Shown: in pieces, positions 22,271-33,924 of the stretch
How the letters are laid out: each line of letters starts with the position of its first letter
How positions within the stretch are numbered: position 1 is the first letter of the stretch
Origin: Dugong dugon
Lineage: Eukaryota > Chordata > Mammalia > Sirenia > Dugongidae
Reading direction: 5' to 3'
Length of the DNA: 64,000 bases
Assembly: GCA_030035585.1 (NCBI GenBank)
Contig: CM057472.1
Location: 90,765,601-90,829,600, forward strand
The notes under the pieces: model-generated
Told to the model about the DNA's origin: nothing
What the model saw: only the letters and a program-made list of their open reading frames with translations
Database searches by the model: none
Program-made: the position numbers and the translations under genes

Positions 22271-23449
22271 AAACACCAAACCAAGAGAAATGGAATAACT
22301 GCATGTGGAGCCTTATTTTAGGGCTCTCTTAAGCCCTTTAAGGAAAACAGAGTTTTCCAGCATGGTGATCTTTCCTGCGCTTCATTAATTCCATGGCTTG
22401 AGAAAGTTATGTTAATATTTTGTAGAGGATGATAATATGCTAGGATACTCTATCTGATGAAACATCCTGTGTCATCCATTAAACTTGTTACCCGGTGGGA
22501 TATCTGTATATACTTGATGAAAAACCAACAATCACACTGATTTCCATCTGAAGCGAAATACATTTTCTTGGTAAATTTCAGCATTAAGACTTTATTTTCC
22601 TAAGATAAAGTTGTACTGAAGCGGAAAAGGGAAGGATGATGCAGAAAACAACGTAAAAACAGATAATAGAACTTAGATTTAAATTACCAACACAAAGAAC
22701 GCTTCTCCTTAGCTCGTCAGTTTTCTTTCTGCTCTACCTCCTAAGATGGGCCTGGCAGGAAACAATATGCTTATGAGAGAGTTGTGTTCATTTCTGAATT
22801 CTCAGCATCCCATATCCCATAACCCAAATTGGGCGTAAATCTGGCAAAGTACGTGGTGGAACTCACTGTTCATGGAGCTGGAGAATGGGTTGGTTGGAGA
22901 CATTTCTGGTTCACCTTCATTTAATTGAAAGGCTAGAGTGACTTTTAAAATCACACATTTGAAACAGTCACACAGGCCTGATTAAGGATAATTGAGGAAG
23001 TGCTAGGGGTAAGGAGGGGGAGTAGAGACATTTCACAGTTGGTAAAAAGCCAATATCAAACTGGCTTTTTTCCTTTTTTGTTCTGGGATGTGCCTTCATG
23101 TATGATGGAAAAACTGAGTTGCTCTCCCTAAGGATATTTGTAATGTACTGAGATTAGACAAAAAAAAAAAAAAAAGACGGTTATTTGAGCAGTGGTATTA
23201 GCTAACGCTTTGAAAACTGTAATTTGAAAAACTGTGGGTGGCAGTGTTGTTTAAGAGGGGAAAGAAAAGATAATTATGAAAAAAAAAAAAAAAGCCCAGA
23301 TACACAAATCAGGATATGCTAATTACATAAGATGGTTAATTTAAGAAATATAACAGAATTAGTCAACTATCATATGACTCAGATCTTAAAGCAGCAGCAA
23401 AATAACCAACAGAAACTAGAACAGTCTGGCATAAGTTTTGGAGGAATAA
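22271..23449. other. No recognised features; A-tracts
   Basis: No repeat or gene recognised. A-tracts lie at about 23160-23175 and 23280-23293. Confidence 0.4.
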
Positions 23450-23905
23450 GAATATTACTACTAATCACAGGTAATATTTATTGAGTGTTTACTATATGCT
23501 GGAATTCCTGGGTGGTGCACATGGTTAATGCTCTCAGCTGCTAACCAAAAAGTTGGAGGCTTGAGTCCTCCCAGAGGTGCCTTGGAAGAAAGGCCTAGCT
23601 ACCTACTTCCAACAAATCAACCACTGAAAACCCTATGGAGCACAATTTTACTCTGACATACATGAGGTAGCCATGAATCACATCAACTCCATGGCAACTG
23701 GTTTTGGCTTTTTTTTTTTTTTTTGGTTTTACTATGTGCCAGGTATTGTCCCTTCTATGCTTTACCCTATTTATTCCTTAAAACAAAGCTTTAAGGTGAG
23801 CATTATCATTTTTTCCATTTGACAGATAAGATAACTGAGGCATAGGGAGGCTACTTAATCCATAATCCAGGACTGGAACCCAGGCCTTTCTGACCTTAAA
23901 AAAGC
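23450..23905 (-). mobile_element. MIR (antisense), split by an AfroSINE
   Basis: ATTTATTGAGTGTTTACTAT before the SINE and ACTATGTGCCAGGTATTGTC after it are one continuous MIR. It continues with CATTTGACAGATAAGATAAC, TGAGGCATAGGGAGG and GGACTGGAACCCAGGCCTTT. The complete order of MIR landmarks is present. Confidence 0.85.
23501..23727 (+). mobile_element. AfroSINE inserted in MIR
   Basis: Starts GGAATTCCTGGGTGGTGCAC, includes TTGGAAGAAAGGCCTAGCTA and TATGGAGCACAATTTTACTC, and ends CATGGCAACTGGTTTTGGC with a T-tail. TTTACTATATGC (23488-23499) and TTTACTATGTGC (23728-23739) form a target duplication with one mismatch, so the insertion into the MIR is direct and datable as later. Confidence 0.9.
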
Positions 23906-25085
23906 CTCTTTTATTTACCAAGATTCCCTAGTCAATGAATATTACCATAATTCTGCCAGTGAGAGAGCTTCTGAAGAGATCCAAAGAATCCAGGATCTTG
24001 GACTCAAATTACAAGGAAACTGCATTCCTATCACTTGACTCTAGGTAATACCGTTAATTTTTGTTCTTTTTCTTCTGGGTCTTGTCATTACTATGTTAAC
24101 CAATTTACAATTTACAAACACCAAAAAGCTATTCTTTAAAGCGTTATTTAATAAGCGACAAAGATGTTATTCAGACATTTAAGGCAATACCCTTTATGCT
24201 AGACTAAATGAAAATTAAACCTATCTTTGAGATAATTAAGCGATGTCCGAATGTGTAATATGGAAGAAATTTGCCCCGGGGGGAAGGTAAAGACATCAAT
24301 GCCTTATATTCTTCTTGGACTCTAATCTCATTCCTATCCTTATCAATTTTTTTTTCCTATCCTTCGCCTAAAGAAGCTTAGAATCTCTATATGGATAGTG
24401 CCTTTCCTCGTGTTAAAACCAATCCCATTTCATCTGTTCAAAAATGTATTCACGGGTTCAGCACAATGACTTCTATTTTTTTAGCATCTCAAATATTTAT
24501 ACCAATTTGTCAGCAGCAAGTATCAGTGACAAGTGGAGATAAAATATTATTTATGCTGAGATATCTGATTTTTACTTGTGTGGCTGCTTTCTTAAAAGAT
24601 GATGCTTTGGAAAATAAAACACAACATTTATCATTCTTTGTTTGACTCTGGGAGGGGGGTTTGCTCTCTTCGCTGTGACCTAGTTAGTTCATATAGCAGA
24701 GTCTTTGCTGGTCTACCAGGCACAGGGCTGGAAATCTCCAGCACAGGAGAGATGTTTGCAAGCCATTTTCTGAAAGGCAGAGCAGCGTTAAGCTAAACTA
24801 TTTTTAAATACAATGTTGGAGAATTTACCCTTTACAAGTTGCAACCTGTTTCAAAGCCACTGGATTATAACTATTACAGTTTTTCAATTTGCATGAGATC
24901 TGCAATGCCACAAGATACTAAGCATTTGAGGAGGAGAGAAGGGAAGAAAGAGTATGAATGACAGATGGAAAAGAACAAGATGGCTGACGGAGTTTCAAAG
25001 AGAGGTTATGGAAAATTGTCTATTTATATTTGACCTTCATCAAAATACTGTTATTTATGGGGTATTTTTAAGAATCATTTAATTT
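23906..25085. other. No recognised features
   Basis: No repeat or gene recognised. The 84-codon frame at 24391-24645 has no domain signature. Confidence 0.4.
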
Positions 25086-25310
25086 ATTCATTTATTCAAC
25101 ACATGTTTATTGAGCACCTACTATGTGCCAGGCACTATTCCACAATGTAGGAATACAGCAGTGAACAGAAGAGACTCAATCTCTACCCTCATGAAGCTTC
25201 CATTTGAGTGGGAGAAAGAGATAATGAGCATATAAACAAGAATGTACCATATCAGATGGCGGTAACCATTATAAAGGAAAACAGAACAGGATTAAGGTAA
25301 GAAGGAGCAG
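25086..25310 (-). mobile_element. L2 3' end (antisense)
   Basis: TTATTGAGCACCTACTATGT, GCCAGGCACTATTCCACAAT, ACAGCAGTGAACAGAAGAGA, CTACCCTCATGAAGCTTCCA follow the antisense L2 3' order. The remainder to about 25310 contains the eroded GTGATAAGTGCTATAAAG-type region. Confidence 0.85.
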
Positions 25311-27540
25311 GACCACTGTATACTCTCGTGTTGTCTGTACACTATATACAGGCACCCAGATGAAGGAGTTAATGGCAGTTGAAATTAATGCAGATGTTGA
25401 GTCCTGTCATGTCCTGATCTGGGTGTTAGAGATGGAGAGATTGGCAAAGGTAACCTGGTCTCTGTGTTTGACCTCACAATGTTTCTGATTTAATGAGAAA
25501 GAATATAAACTAGAACATACTTACAAAGATTCCCTTCAACCTGACCTCTTCACACTCCCTGGTTCTTGATTTCATTTGAACAAATCACTGAAATCATCCT
25601 TTTGCTAAATTTAATTTTATCAAACCTTTTAGTCTGATGCTTTCCCTTCTGCTTTGTAAGATGCTGTGTTCATTGATTATCTCCTGTTTTGGAAGATTTG
25701 TGCCAGTGACTTGTAGGTGACATAATATGAGTGCTACAGTTCTCATTTGGAACCTCAGAGAAGTCAATGCTGGTGCTGAAAGTCAAAGACAGACTTTCTG
25801 TTTGGAACACTGGTTCCCATGAATGTAGGGTGCTCTATGTAATTGACATGTTAGTTTCTTTTTGAGCATTTAATTTTAGTCTAAAAACCTTGATGAGGAC
25901 TGATAATCATAGCCAACTGCTGAGTGCCTTTCAAAACAATGAAATCCCTTTTGCCTTGCATTTGTTACTGTGGCAGTGTCAAACCTCATGGGGTAACTGG
26001 TGTTGGGCCTGGACAGTTACATATACAGGGTTGATATGGGGCAGAATCTAGGATGTGAGTTTGGCTGACCTTATTTTAAAGCAGTTACATATCTTCTACT
26101 TTTTTGTCCAATAAATTGAAAAGGACCTGGAACATTCCCATGAACGACCCAGCAAACAGAGAGCAAAGAATTATTTTGGCCCCTTTTTGTCTTTGATCAA
26201 TTATTCAATCAACGGATTAGTTTTGATTTAGCAAACATAATATGTAGGTGATATTGTGCTTAATGCTGGCGGATAAAAAAAAAAAAAGAAACTAAGTTCT
26301 AATATTGAAGGAGTTAGGTGCTGTTGACCAGCTAAAAACTAAATCAGTTTGGAAAAATAGTGAGTGGTATATAAGTAAAGATCAACCCTTGTGGTTCAAA
26401 CGTCTTGAGGAATTAATAATTCCTAGTTCTTCATTGCAAGCTAGGGAAGTAGAATCTAGTAAACTAAGAAAAATGAAATTCATTTTAATTCTATGTGTAG
26501 CTCACAGAATTACTGGGAGAGCAGAAGAATTGACCCTAGAATAAGTTTTCTGAACAAGGCCTAACAACGTGCCTTAGAACACGTCTGATGAGCAAGCTTC
26601 TGCCCCTGCCACCAAACACCAGATTCTGGGGTTGGCATCACTGCTAATTTTGGACGTGACACTCAACCTTGCAACCACGACACATGCTGTCAGGAGCAAA
26701 GAGAGAACTCCTTATCCCTCTGGTCTTGTATCATTAGCTACTGGGTCAGAGTCGAGTTCAGGTGAATCTGCTTGGAAGAGCCTCAGTCAATGTCTGAGTC
26801 CTAGCAGGAAGGGACACTGGAAATGCTGTTCGCTAGCATTTCCATTTTCTAAAGGTGGTCTTTGTTGTCCACCAAAACTAATCAAAACTGTAGAATTCTC
26901 CAAATATAGAAAATGATTCAGATGCTGAGCAGCTAAAATAAATGATGAATTATCACTATAAGAATCAAAGTAAATATTTTCCCCCTAGGCTTAGTTGATC
27001 CATAGCCATATCTGCTGTTTATGGATGTGGTGGAAGATTTCAGACTTACTATTACCAGTTTATTCTTTATACAGTTACACTGATCCAGCCATCCATCCCA
27101 CTTTTATCCTTCTGTCTCATCTTCTTATGCCATGGGTTCCTAGATTATTTCATATACCATGTCCCTTTTTGGACATCAGACAGAAAACTGCTGGATTGGT
27201 GCGTGGTAACTGGAAAAACAGTACTTTTTTAAATTTGTACATTATGAAAAATATTCTGGCAAATGGCGGAAAAGTCTTTTGTTCTAACAAACTCAATATA
27301 TTCCAACCAAAACAGAATTCTTTTGAAAAAAGATTTTAACCATTTGGATTATATTAACTAGTAAGAATAACTATAAAATTTTTAGTGAAGCATTGCCAAC
27401 ATCAGTTGATGTAACCCTTTCATGTATGAATTAAATTAAAAAAAAATTTTTTGTTGACAGTATGTGTTTTCATTAATGGAAGGCATGTGGAATCAGGGAG
27501 CATTTCTGAAATTTTGTTATGAGATATGGATTTTGATACA
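25311..27540. other. No recognised features
   Basis: Two kilobases with no identifiable repeat. Frames at 26305-26544, 26632-26916 and 26995-27339 are short, begin without context, and lack domains. This is one of the longest uncharacterised stretches, so it would be worth a conservation check. Confidence 0.4.
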
Positions 27541-27556
27541 TATTATATGGTGCACA

Positions 27557-27700
27557 TATGTCCCTCTGGACTCTGGGGGTAGGATTATGTGAAGCCTGTA
27601 TGTCCCTCTGGACTCTAGAGGTAGGATTATGCAGGATAGATATGTCTCTCTATAGTTTGGGGATAGAATTTTGTGGGACAAATATGTCCCTCTGGACTCT
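27557..27700 (+). repeat. 42-bp minisatellite, about 3.4 copies
   Basis: TATGTCCCTCTGGACTCT starts at 27557, 27599 and 27683, and a diverged start TATGTCTCTCTATAGTTT at 27641, giving exact spacings of 42 bp. Because 42 is divisible by 3, every frame repeats every 14 codons; the sense frame reads MSLWTLGVGLCEAC then MSLWTLEVGLCRID, and the antisense strand is also open. I infer no coding role. A further isolated TATGTCCCTCTG lies at 28062. Confidence 0.85.
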
Positions 27701-28450
27701 GCATTGCCTTCTAGATCCCTTGACAGGTGCATACAATGTATGGCTCTTGAAAATCCAGTGTTCACGCAAACATGGAATCATCGTGAGAAATGCAACTTCC
27801 AAATAATGCAAAGGAACCCAGAAATATACGTACAAGGCATATCTTGCTCTATGAAGGTCAAAAGAGATAAAAGCTTTGCACAATCGCACCTCCAGGATGC
27901 AACACCTCATTCAATACCCCATAAAAACAGTAATTTGTGGTACATGCCCATTTCTTCCATTTCAAATAGTTATACAAGTCCTTGCCTGCCAGCAGCATTA
28001 CTGTCGGTGGTATAGTGGCTTCTCAATAGACCTCAGAGGAGGAAAATGTAGGTGGGCACTGTATGTCCCTCTGTTCATGAAAGGGATAATCGAGCATACA
28101 GAATTGAAAAAAATATTAATGTCCCAATAAAAACAGAAACATAGTTTGAAATATATTCTGAAACTTCCATGCAGTCCTTACGATGAACAAACTATAAAAC
28201 GGAATATATGAGGTTGTGATGGCTCTTCCACAGGTATTAAAAGAAAAAATGATTTTTGATCATTACAAACTTATGGAATAAAAACCACATGACAAACCAT
28301 TTAATACAGTATTGGTGTACTCAAAGGAGCACTACGTAAGTGGTGAAAATAAAATAATTCTTTGATAAATGCTGAAATGAAAAGAAATATCTTTATATTT
28401 CCTTCAATATCAATGCTTCAGCTTAAGTTCAGAGTCCCACTTGTCAGAGG
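27701..28450. other. Unrecognised, several overlapping short frames
   Basis: No known repeat recognised. Overlapping open frames on both strands (114 codons at 27671-28015, 84 at 27876-28130, 86 antisense at 27650-27910) share no similarity to any family that I know. Confidence 0.4.
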
Positions 28451-28451
28451 G

Positions 28452-28491
28452 CACCACCACCACCACTACCACCACCATCACCACCATCACC
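28452..28491 (+). repeat. (ACC)n trinucleotide repeat
   Basis: Runs of CACCACCAC interrupted by CACTACC and ATCACC. It lies in a small frame that would read as a His-rich tract, which reflects the repeat and not a protein. Confidence 0.9.
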
Positions 28492-28560
28492 TTCAGAATG
28501 ACCACAAGTATCATTTTCTCAATCGTGAAAAGCAAAAGACTGAGATCAACATAAGGGGGA

Positions 28561-29079
28561 TGTCTTAGTTATCTAGTGCTGCTATAACAGAAATACCACA
28601 AGTGGAGGGCTTTAACAAAAGAAATTTATTCTTTCACAGCCTAGGAGTCTAGAAGTCCAAATTCAGGGTACCAGCTTGAGGGGGAGGTTTTCTCTCTCTG
28701 TCAGCTCTGGGGGAAGGTCCTTGTCATCAGTCTTCCCTGGTCAAGGAGCTTCTCAGTGCAGGAACCCCAAGTCCAAAGGAGATGGTATTCTCCTGGCTCT
28801 TGTTTCTTGTTGGTGTGAGGTCCCCATGTCTCCCTGCTCACTTTTCTCTTTTGTGTCTCAAAAGAGATTGGCTTAAAACACAATCTAATCTTGTAGATTG
28901 AGTCCTGCCTCATTAACATAACTGCCACTAATCCCATCTCATTAACGTCACAGAGATAGGATTTACAACACATAGGAAAATCGCTTCAGATGACAAAATG
29001 GTGGGCAATCACAGAATACTGGGAATCATGGACTAGCCAAGTTGACACATTTTGGGGGGACACAATTCAATCCATAACA
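28561..29079 (-). mobile_element. Solo LTR, ERVL-MaLR-like, with perfect 5-bp duplication
   Basis: Bounded by TGTCTTAGTTATCTAGTGC at 28561 and ATTCAATCCATAACA at 29079, the inverse of an LTR starting TGTTATGGATTGAATT and ending GATAACTAAGACA. GGGGA is present at 28556-28560 and at 29080-29084. The polyadenylation signal appears antisense as TTTATT at 28625-28630. Length is 519 bp and no internal retroviral sequence adjoins it, so it is a solo LTR left by recombination. The antisense short frames crossing it are LTR sequence, not genes. Confidence 0.93.
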
Positions 29080-29084
29080 GGGGA

Positions 29085-29434
29085 ATAATAAATTAGGGAC
29101 TGAGTCTTCCGTTGTAAGAAATATATTATTGACTGACTATTGAACTCAATTTAAGCCTCCATGAAGCTGGGGTTTATGGTTTAAGGGCCATTGAACTCCA
29201 AAACTTGTGTCATGTGTACCAATTACCACAGCTCCTGGGCTAAATTGTGTTGTTTTGCTGTGTTATGTCATTTTGCAATGTTCAATCACCTTCCAAAAGT
29301 CTCATCCTTTCTGGTGGGTTGGAGATACAGTAGACAAACAGCAAATAACTAAACAAAAGTATTAGAGTTGGTGAATCAAGCATTACAACTTCCTCAGCTG
29401 CTCACAAATATAGTCTGTATTTAGCCTTTATAGC
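29085..29434. other. No recognised features
   Basis: Nothing identified between the LTR and the AfroSINE. Confidence 0.4.
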
Positions 29435-29641
29435 GGAGCCCTGGTGGTGCAGTGGTTAAGAGCTTGGCTGCTAACCGAAAGGTGGGGTTTGAAACCACCG
29501 GCAGCTCCATGGGAAAAAGATGTGGCAGTCCACTTCTGTAAAGATGTACATCCTTGGAAACCCTGTGGGGGCAGATCTACTCTGTCCCATTGGGTTGCTA
29601 CGAGTCAGAATTGATTCTATGGCAATAGGTTTGGTTTTTAT
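29435..29641 (+). mobile_element. AfroSINE
   Basis: Starts GGAGCCCTGGTGGTGCAGTG, with AAAAAGATGTGGCAGTCCAC and GGGCAGATCTACTCTGTCC, ending ATGGCAATAGGTTTGG. The B box is degraded (GGTTTGAAACC). Confidence 0.93.
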
Positions 29642-29945
29642 ATCAGTTTTATTCTAAGAAATAATTTCTGCCAATGTGGTATGTCTGTCTGGTCATGAGA
29701 AGAGGTTCAAGCCCATTCCCAAAAGATTTTGTGCCAGGGAAACACAAATAGGAAAAATCAACAGTTTTCTCATTATTCTCTCTATTTTCTGGGCACCTCT
29801 CTGGTTCATCTGAGGTGCTGCAAGAGACACAAGGTGGGCATATTGGTGGCTCTGGCCACCATCCTTGCATTAGCCAATTTAACTCTGCTTTTATCATTTA
29901 TATATTGGGACTCATGTATGATTTATTTTTTAAAAAAGAATTCTG

Positions 29946-29993
29946 TTTTTTTTTTTTTTTTTAAAAGAAGGTTAAAAAAAAAAAAAAAAAAAA
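29946..29993. repeat. T17 tract facing A20 tract
   Basis: Seventeen T at 29946-29962, eleven other bases, then twenty A at 29974-29993. The pair can fold as a hairpin. Confidence 0.9.
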
Positions 29994-30082
29994 CCCTTGG
30001 AAATTACCAGCATAAAGAAAAAAATCTAAAGAATCATTTTTTTCTCCAGTAAAACTTTTCATTCCAAATGTTCTTTGCTGTA

Positions 30083-30310
30083 TAATAATAGCTAACACAT
30101 GGTGCTTACTGTATACCAGGCACTGTTGCAAGTGACTTGTAGATATTAAATTCATTTAATCCTTGAAATGTTCTATAAGCTAGGTATTATTTTTACCCCA
30201 CTTTATAGGTGGGGAAATACAGGAACAGAGAAGGTCTGCCCAAGGTCACACATAGTAGACTGGAGTTTGATCTCAGGTGGGCCAGTTTCAGAATCCATCC
30301 GTTAATCTCT
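30083..30310 (-). mobile_element. MIR (antisense)
   Basis: AATAATAGCTAACACATGGT, ACTGTATACCAGGCACTGTT, CACTTTATAGGTGGGGAAAT and GCCCAAGGTCACACATAGTA follow the antisense MIR order. Confidence 0.88.
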
Positions 30311-31127
30311 TTTTTGAGCAATGATGTGGTCTTTGATTTAAATGAAGCTCCTAAAAGGTAAGGACTTGCTATAGATTTTAGGATTAAATTTTGTGACCAT
30401 TCAACATAATATCTTCTATAGTTGTCACCTTTATTAACCAATTCTTGGAACCATAGTAAAGGACATGTATAAGAAACCTGTTGAAGGAAGATTTTTGAGC
30501 ATGGCATGATTCCTTATTTCTCTACATCTTCTTAATAGTGGTGATTATAAGGCCAAGAAAAAAGTGCTTCAGAATCTCACATACTTACAGGGAGCATCTA
30601 TTGAACTTCAGTAGGAAGTGGCCCTGTTTCTACTTCTATTTCCCCTCTCCCTCTCCCTCCCAAGAAGGTAACTTTCAACTCTGTCTGGATCTGAGTGTCC
30701 AAACCAAAAGTGTTGCTCATAAAACAACTGTGTATCATCAAATGAAAGGATCTGAGTATAATCACTTTGAATCTCTATATACACTCATTCTTTCAAACTT
30801 CTAGGTCTTAGCAAATCATTTCACCATCTTCCAGATTGCTGTGATAACTGGACTGGAATTCTGATAGATCCTGGTATTCATCTGGACGAAATCAATGCAG
30901 AGATTTTCTGATTTGTGTAGTTGTCTCTCTCTTTGGCATTGCCATCCTTTCTTGTCACGGACCTCTTGAGGCACAAAAAGATGCACATCTAATTTCTCAA
31001 AGAAACTTATGAGCCAGTGAGGTCATTCTGGGTAGTTTTTCTCCTTCAATCCCACAAATTTGGAATTGTTAATCACTGAAATAAGAAGGGAAATAAACAT
31101 CGAGAATGTTAAGAAAAGGTAACTGCT
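30311..31127. other. No recognised features
   Basis: Nothing identified. The antisense 104-codon frame crossing into the MIR (30193-30507) has no domain. Confidence 0.4.
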
Positions 31128-31405
31128 GCATTTTATGGAAAGTTTGCGTGCACCAGGCATTTTGCAAGGAAACTTATGCCTATTATCACTTTTAATACTC
31201 ACACCAGTCTCTCAATAAATGGATATCGAATAAGAATGAATAATGGTACCATAAAGTAAGTACTGATTTCCAGTTTCTATATAGGCAGAACGATATTTAA
31301 AGGGATTAAGAAACTTGCCTGAAGTTTCAGGAAGCTAGTAGTTACAAGCAGTTTGTTCTGACACCAGAAGCCCATATAAGTAACCAAACCATTAACGCTA
31401 CTCCT
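31128..31405 (-). mobile_element. MIR (antisense), diverged
   Basis: GCGTGCACCAGGCATTTTGC, GGGATTAAGAAACTTGCCTG and CAGGAAGCTAGTAGTTACAA match TGTGCCAGGCACTGTGC, GGTTAAGTAACTTGCCC and ACACAGCTAGTAAGTG. Confidence 0.7.
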
Positions 31406-32501
31406 CAGTTTTAAGCTTCAAAGAATTAGTATGAACTCAGACGTATTCAGACATTTTGTGATTGCAGAAGCAAGGGCAGAGTGGCGTCCATTTTCATTGT
31501 TTGAGTCCTTAGATTATAGGCGAGGGTTGCTATTAAATATTCTCTAGCACAAGCTAGATACAGTTCCGTGACTCGCTGTAGAAATTCCTCTCCACGGGGA
31601 TTTTCTTACTTACTAGAGCTAATGTTTCCTTCCATCCCCCAACTTTCAATTCTCTCATCTTCATTTGAGGAAATTCAGAAACGTATGTTGAGCTTTCAGC
31701 ATCGGCCAGTAGATAGCAGCAAAAGTCCACCCTAGACCCCTAGAATTTTGTCTCTGAGCTCCTGCATGAAGTGAAGCTGGAGGCAGCTTTTAAAAATATA
31801 ATCGTCCACGTTCGTTCCTTACCTGACACGGTGGAGGGGCTGATTTCCCAGGTCACACATGTCTTATTACTTTAGAAAATAAACATGTGGAAAGGCTTTT
31901 CATTGTGTTTCCTGCTGCTTTTCTGCACAGTGGTGACTGTCAAGCCAAAAATCAAACTAATAGCAGCCAAAAAAAAAAAAAAAAAAAAAAAGACAACCAC
32001 CCCTGAGAAGCGCAAATAATTTCCGTTAAGAAATATACCTCATGGGTTTTCAAAGATGTTTTCATCACCAAATCTGATCAGTGAAGCAGTCTTGTTCCTA
32101 AATTATTTATCAGTGGCTTTTTTGTATCTCATCTTTCCCATCCTGGAAACACGCAAAATCCAACGTTGGGCGAATTCTCTTTTAAGAATATCTGGAGAGA
32201 AACATTTGTCATCACCTCTGCGTGTCAGAAATAAAGCACAACTATAATGTGCACCATATACAACAACAAAGTTGTTTTTTTTGTTTTTAATTAGAATTGT
32301 CTTTTATAAGGGATGTTACTCTTGGCGTTTAGCATTTTACCTTAGTGTTAATTTGATTTCCACCTCTTGCTGGCTTGTTTTTCTAGGCAAGGTGACTTGG
32401 ATTTTATGGACAATGTCCTGTGACTGGTCTGAATTTTGAATGAATTGGTTCCCTGTCCTGGGAGAAGGGGCTTCAGTATAGGTTCAGAATTGTTGCTGCT
32501 T
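31406..32501. other. Unrecognised, with a 23-A tract
   Basis: No gene or known repeat seen. A run of 23 A lies at 31969-31991 with no recognisable retroelement upstream of it. Confidence 0.45.
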
Positions 32502-32514
32502 AGCTATTTGACAA

Positions 32515-32800
32515 GTAGTAGTGGTGGGGCAGTGGTTCGAAACCACTCCGTGGGAAAAGAATGTGTAAAGATTGTGACCCGTTGCCATCAAGTCGACTCC
32601 AACTCATAGCAACCCTATAGGACAGAGTAGAACTGCCCCATAGGATTCCAACCAGAGACTGATAGATGCGAACTGCCAACCTTTCGGGTAGTAGCCGAGC
32701 CCTTACCTTAATGACTGCGCTGCTTGAAAATCCTATGGGGCAGTTCTACTCTGTTCTATCTGGACGCTGAGTCGGAATCTACTCAATGGCACACAAGAAC
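32515..32800 (+). mobile_element. AfroSINE split by a second AfroSINE
   Basis: Head GGTGGGGCAGTGGTTCGA starts at 32521 and the body resumes at about 32723 with GAAAATCCTATGGGGCAGTT and ends ATCTACTCAATGGCA. The 13-bp duplication AGCTATTTGACAA flanks the whole at 32502-32514 and 32801-32813 without mismatch. Part of the usual head is deleted in this copy. Confidence 0.9.
32575..32722 (-). mobile_element. AfroSINE nested in AfroSINE (antisense)
   Basis: Starts with GACCCGTTGCCATCAAGTCG, continues GGACAGAGTAGAACTGCCCC and ends TTACCTTAATGACTGCGCTG, a diverged reverse complement of the A-box region. It interrupts the sense AfroSINE at 32515-32800. Confidence 0.9.
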
Positions 32801-32809
32801 AGCTATTTG

Positions 32810-32955
32810 ACAAACATGTAGCTTCTCCAAGTCTTTATTTATTTTCTCTCTAAAATGGCAATAAAAGTATCTAACAGGATTGTTGTGAGGATTATATAAA
32901 ATTAACGAGTTAATGTAATGAAACACCCAGCTTAGCACATGTTAAAAATTCACTT
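32810..32955 (+). mobile_element. MIR fragment
   Basis: CTAAAATGGCAATAAAAGTA followed by AGGATTGTTGTGAGGATTAT and AACGAGTTAATGTAATG match the MIR second half GTAAAATGGGGATAATAATAG, GTTGTTGTGAGGATTAAATGAG. The SINE insertion upstream may have separated it from its first half. Confidence 0.8.
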
Positions 32956-33394
32956 AGCTGAATGTGAATTGAGAAAGTGAGACTGGGGATATCTAAGATT
33001 CTTTCCAGTTTTAACTGTCTGTGATTCTGATCACTTTCTCTCCATTCAACCTCAATCCTGGAGGACATCTATCCTAAGAAGGGAAGAGGCACTTGAGAGA
33101 CGCGGAGATGAAAACGTTCTAGAGGTTGAGAGGATTCACAGTGGAGACGGGCGATCTTATGTTAACTGCTGAAAGATGGTTATAGCTCATCTCTGGCAAA
33201 AATTCACCGTCCAACAATGAGAACTAATGGAAAAGAGAGGCAAAATGATATGAAGAAGGAAAAATGAAAACAAAGGCTCTGAAGGAATAGAAAGGGTACT
33301 GCCATCATTCTCTTTGCCTGATCAACATGGGGAAAATTTTTCAGGATCCAGAAGCAAAAGAATGATGTTGGAAGAGCACTTCAAAAACTTTGTA

Positions 33395-33705
33395 AATCAC
33401 AACGATAGAAGCCAAACAAAAAAGGCCATATTTTGTATGATTCCATTTGTATGAAACGTCCATAATGGGCAAATCCATACAGACAGAATGACCATTAGTG
33501 TTTGACAGGGGCTGGAGAGGGAGTAAAAGTTAATATGTACAGAGTTTCTTTTTATCACTGTGGCAATATTCTGGAATTGGGTAGTGGTGATGGTTGTACA
33601 ATACAACATAGTGAATATACTAAAAAACACAGAATTGTACACTTTAAATTGGTGTATTTTACGTTATATGAATTACATCGCAAAAATTTTTTATAAGGCA
33701 AAAAT
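33395..33705 (+). mobile_element. Old L1 3' UTR fragment
   Basis: TTGTATGATTCCATTTGTAT, GGGGCTGGAGAGGGAGTAAA, TTCTGGAATTGGGTAGTGGT and CAGAATTGTACACTTTAAAT follow the order of a mammalian L1M-type 3' UTR in sense. Confidence 0.88.
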
Positions 33706-33924
33706 TTACAAGCATAATATAGAAACACTCACCCAAGAATTTCTTACTTGAATGTTGTTATTTATTTTTGGAATTAAATCCTACATCAGGTGATAAAATC
33801 ATCCCTCACCAACGACACCTTAGCAACCTGACAGATTTGGTGTTTCCCCTATCATTTTGGGGTAATTCATCCTTTCTGTTCGGTAACATCACAGTGCGTC
33901 TTCATAACACTGGCGTGAGCAAGT

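Noticed and set aside
27557..27700. CRISPR array
   Set aside because: Units are directly adjacent with no unique spacers, in mammalian DNA; it is a minisatellite.
28000..28030. tRNA-like A box (GGTGGTATAGTGGC)
   Set aside because: No B box at the expected distance and no cloverleaf; a chance match.
28362..28568. His-rich metal-binding peptide
   Set aside because: The His run is translation of the ACC repeat; no gene context.
31969..31991. Poly(A) tail of a processed pseudogene
   Set aside because: I find no recognisable mRNA-like sequence upstream and no flanking duplication.
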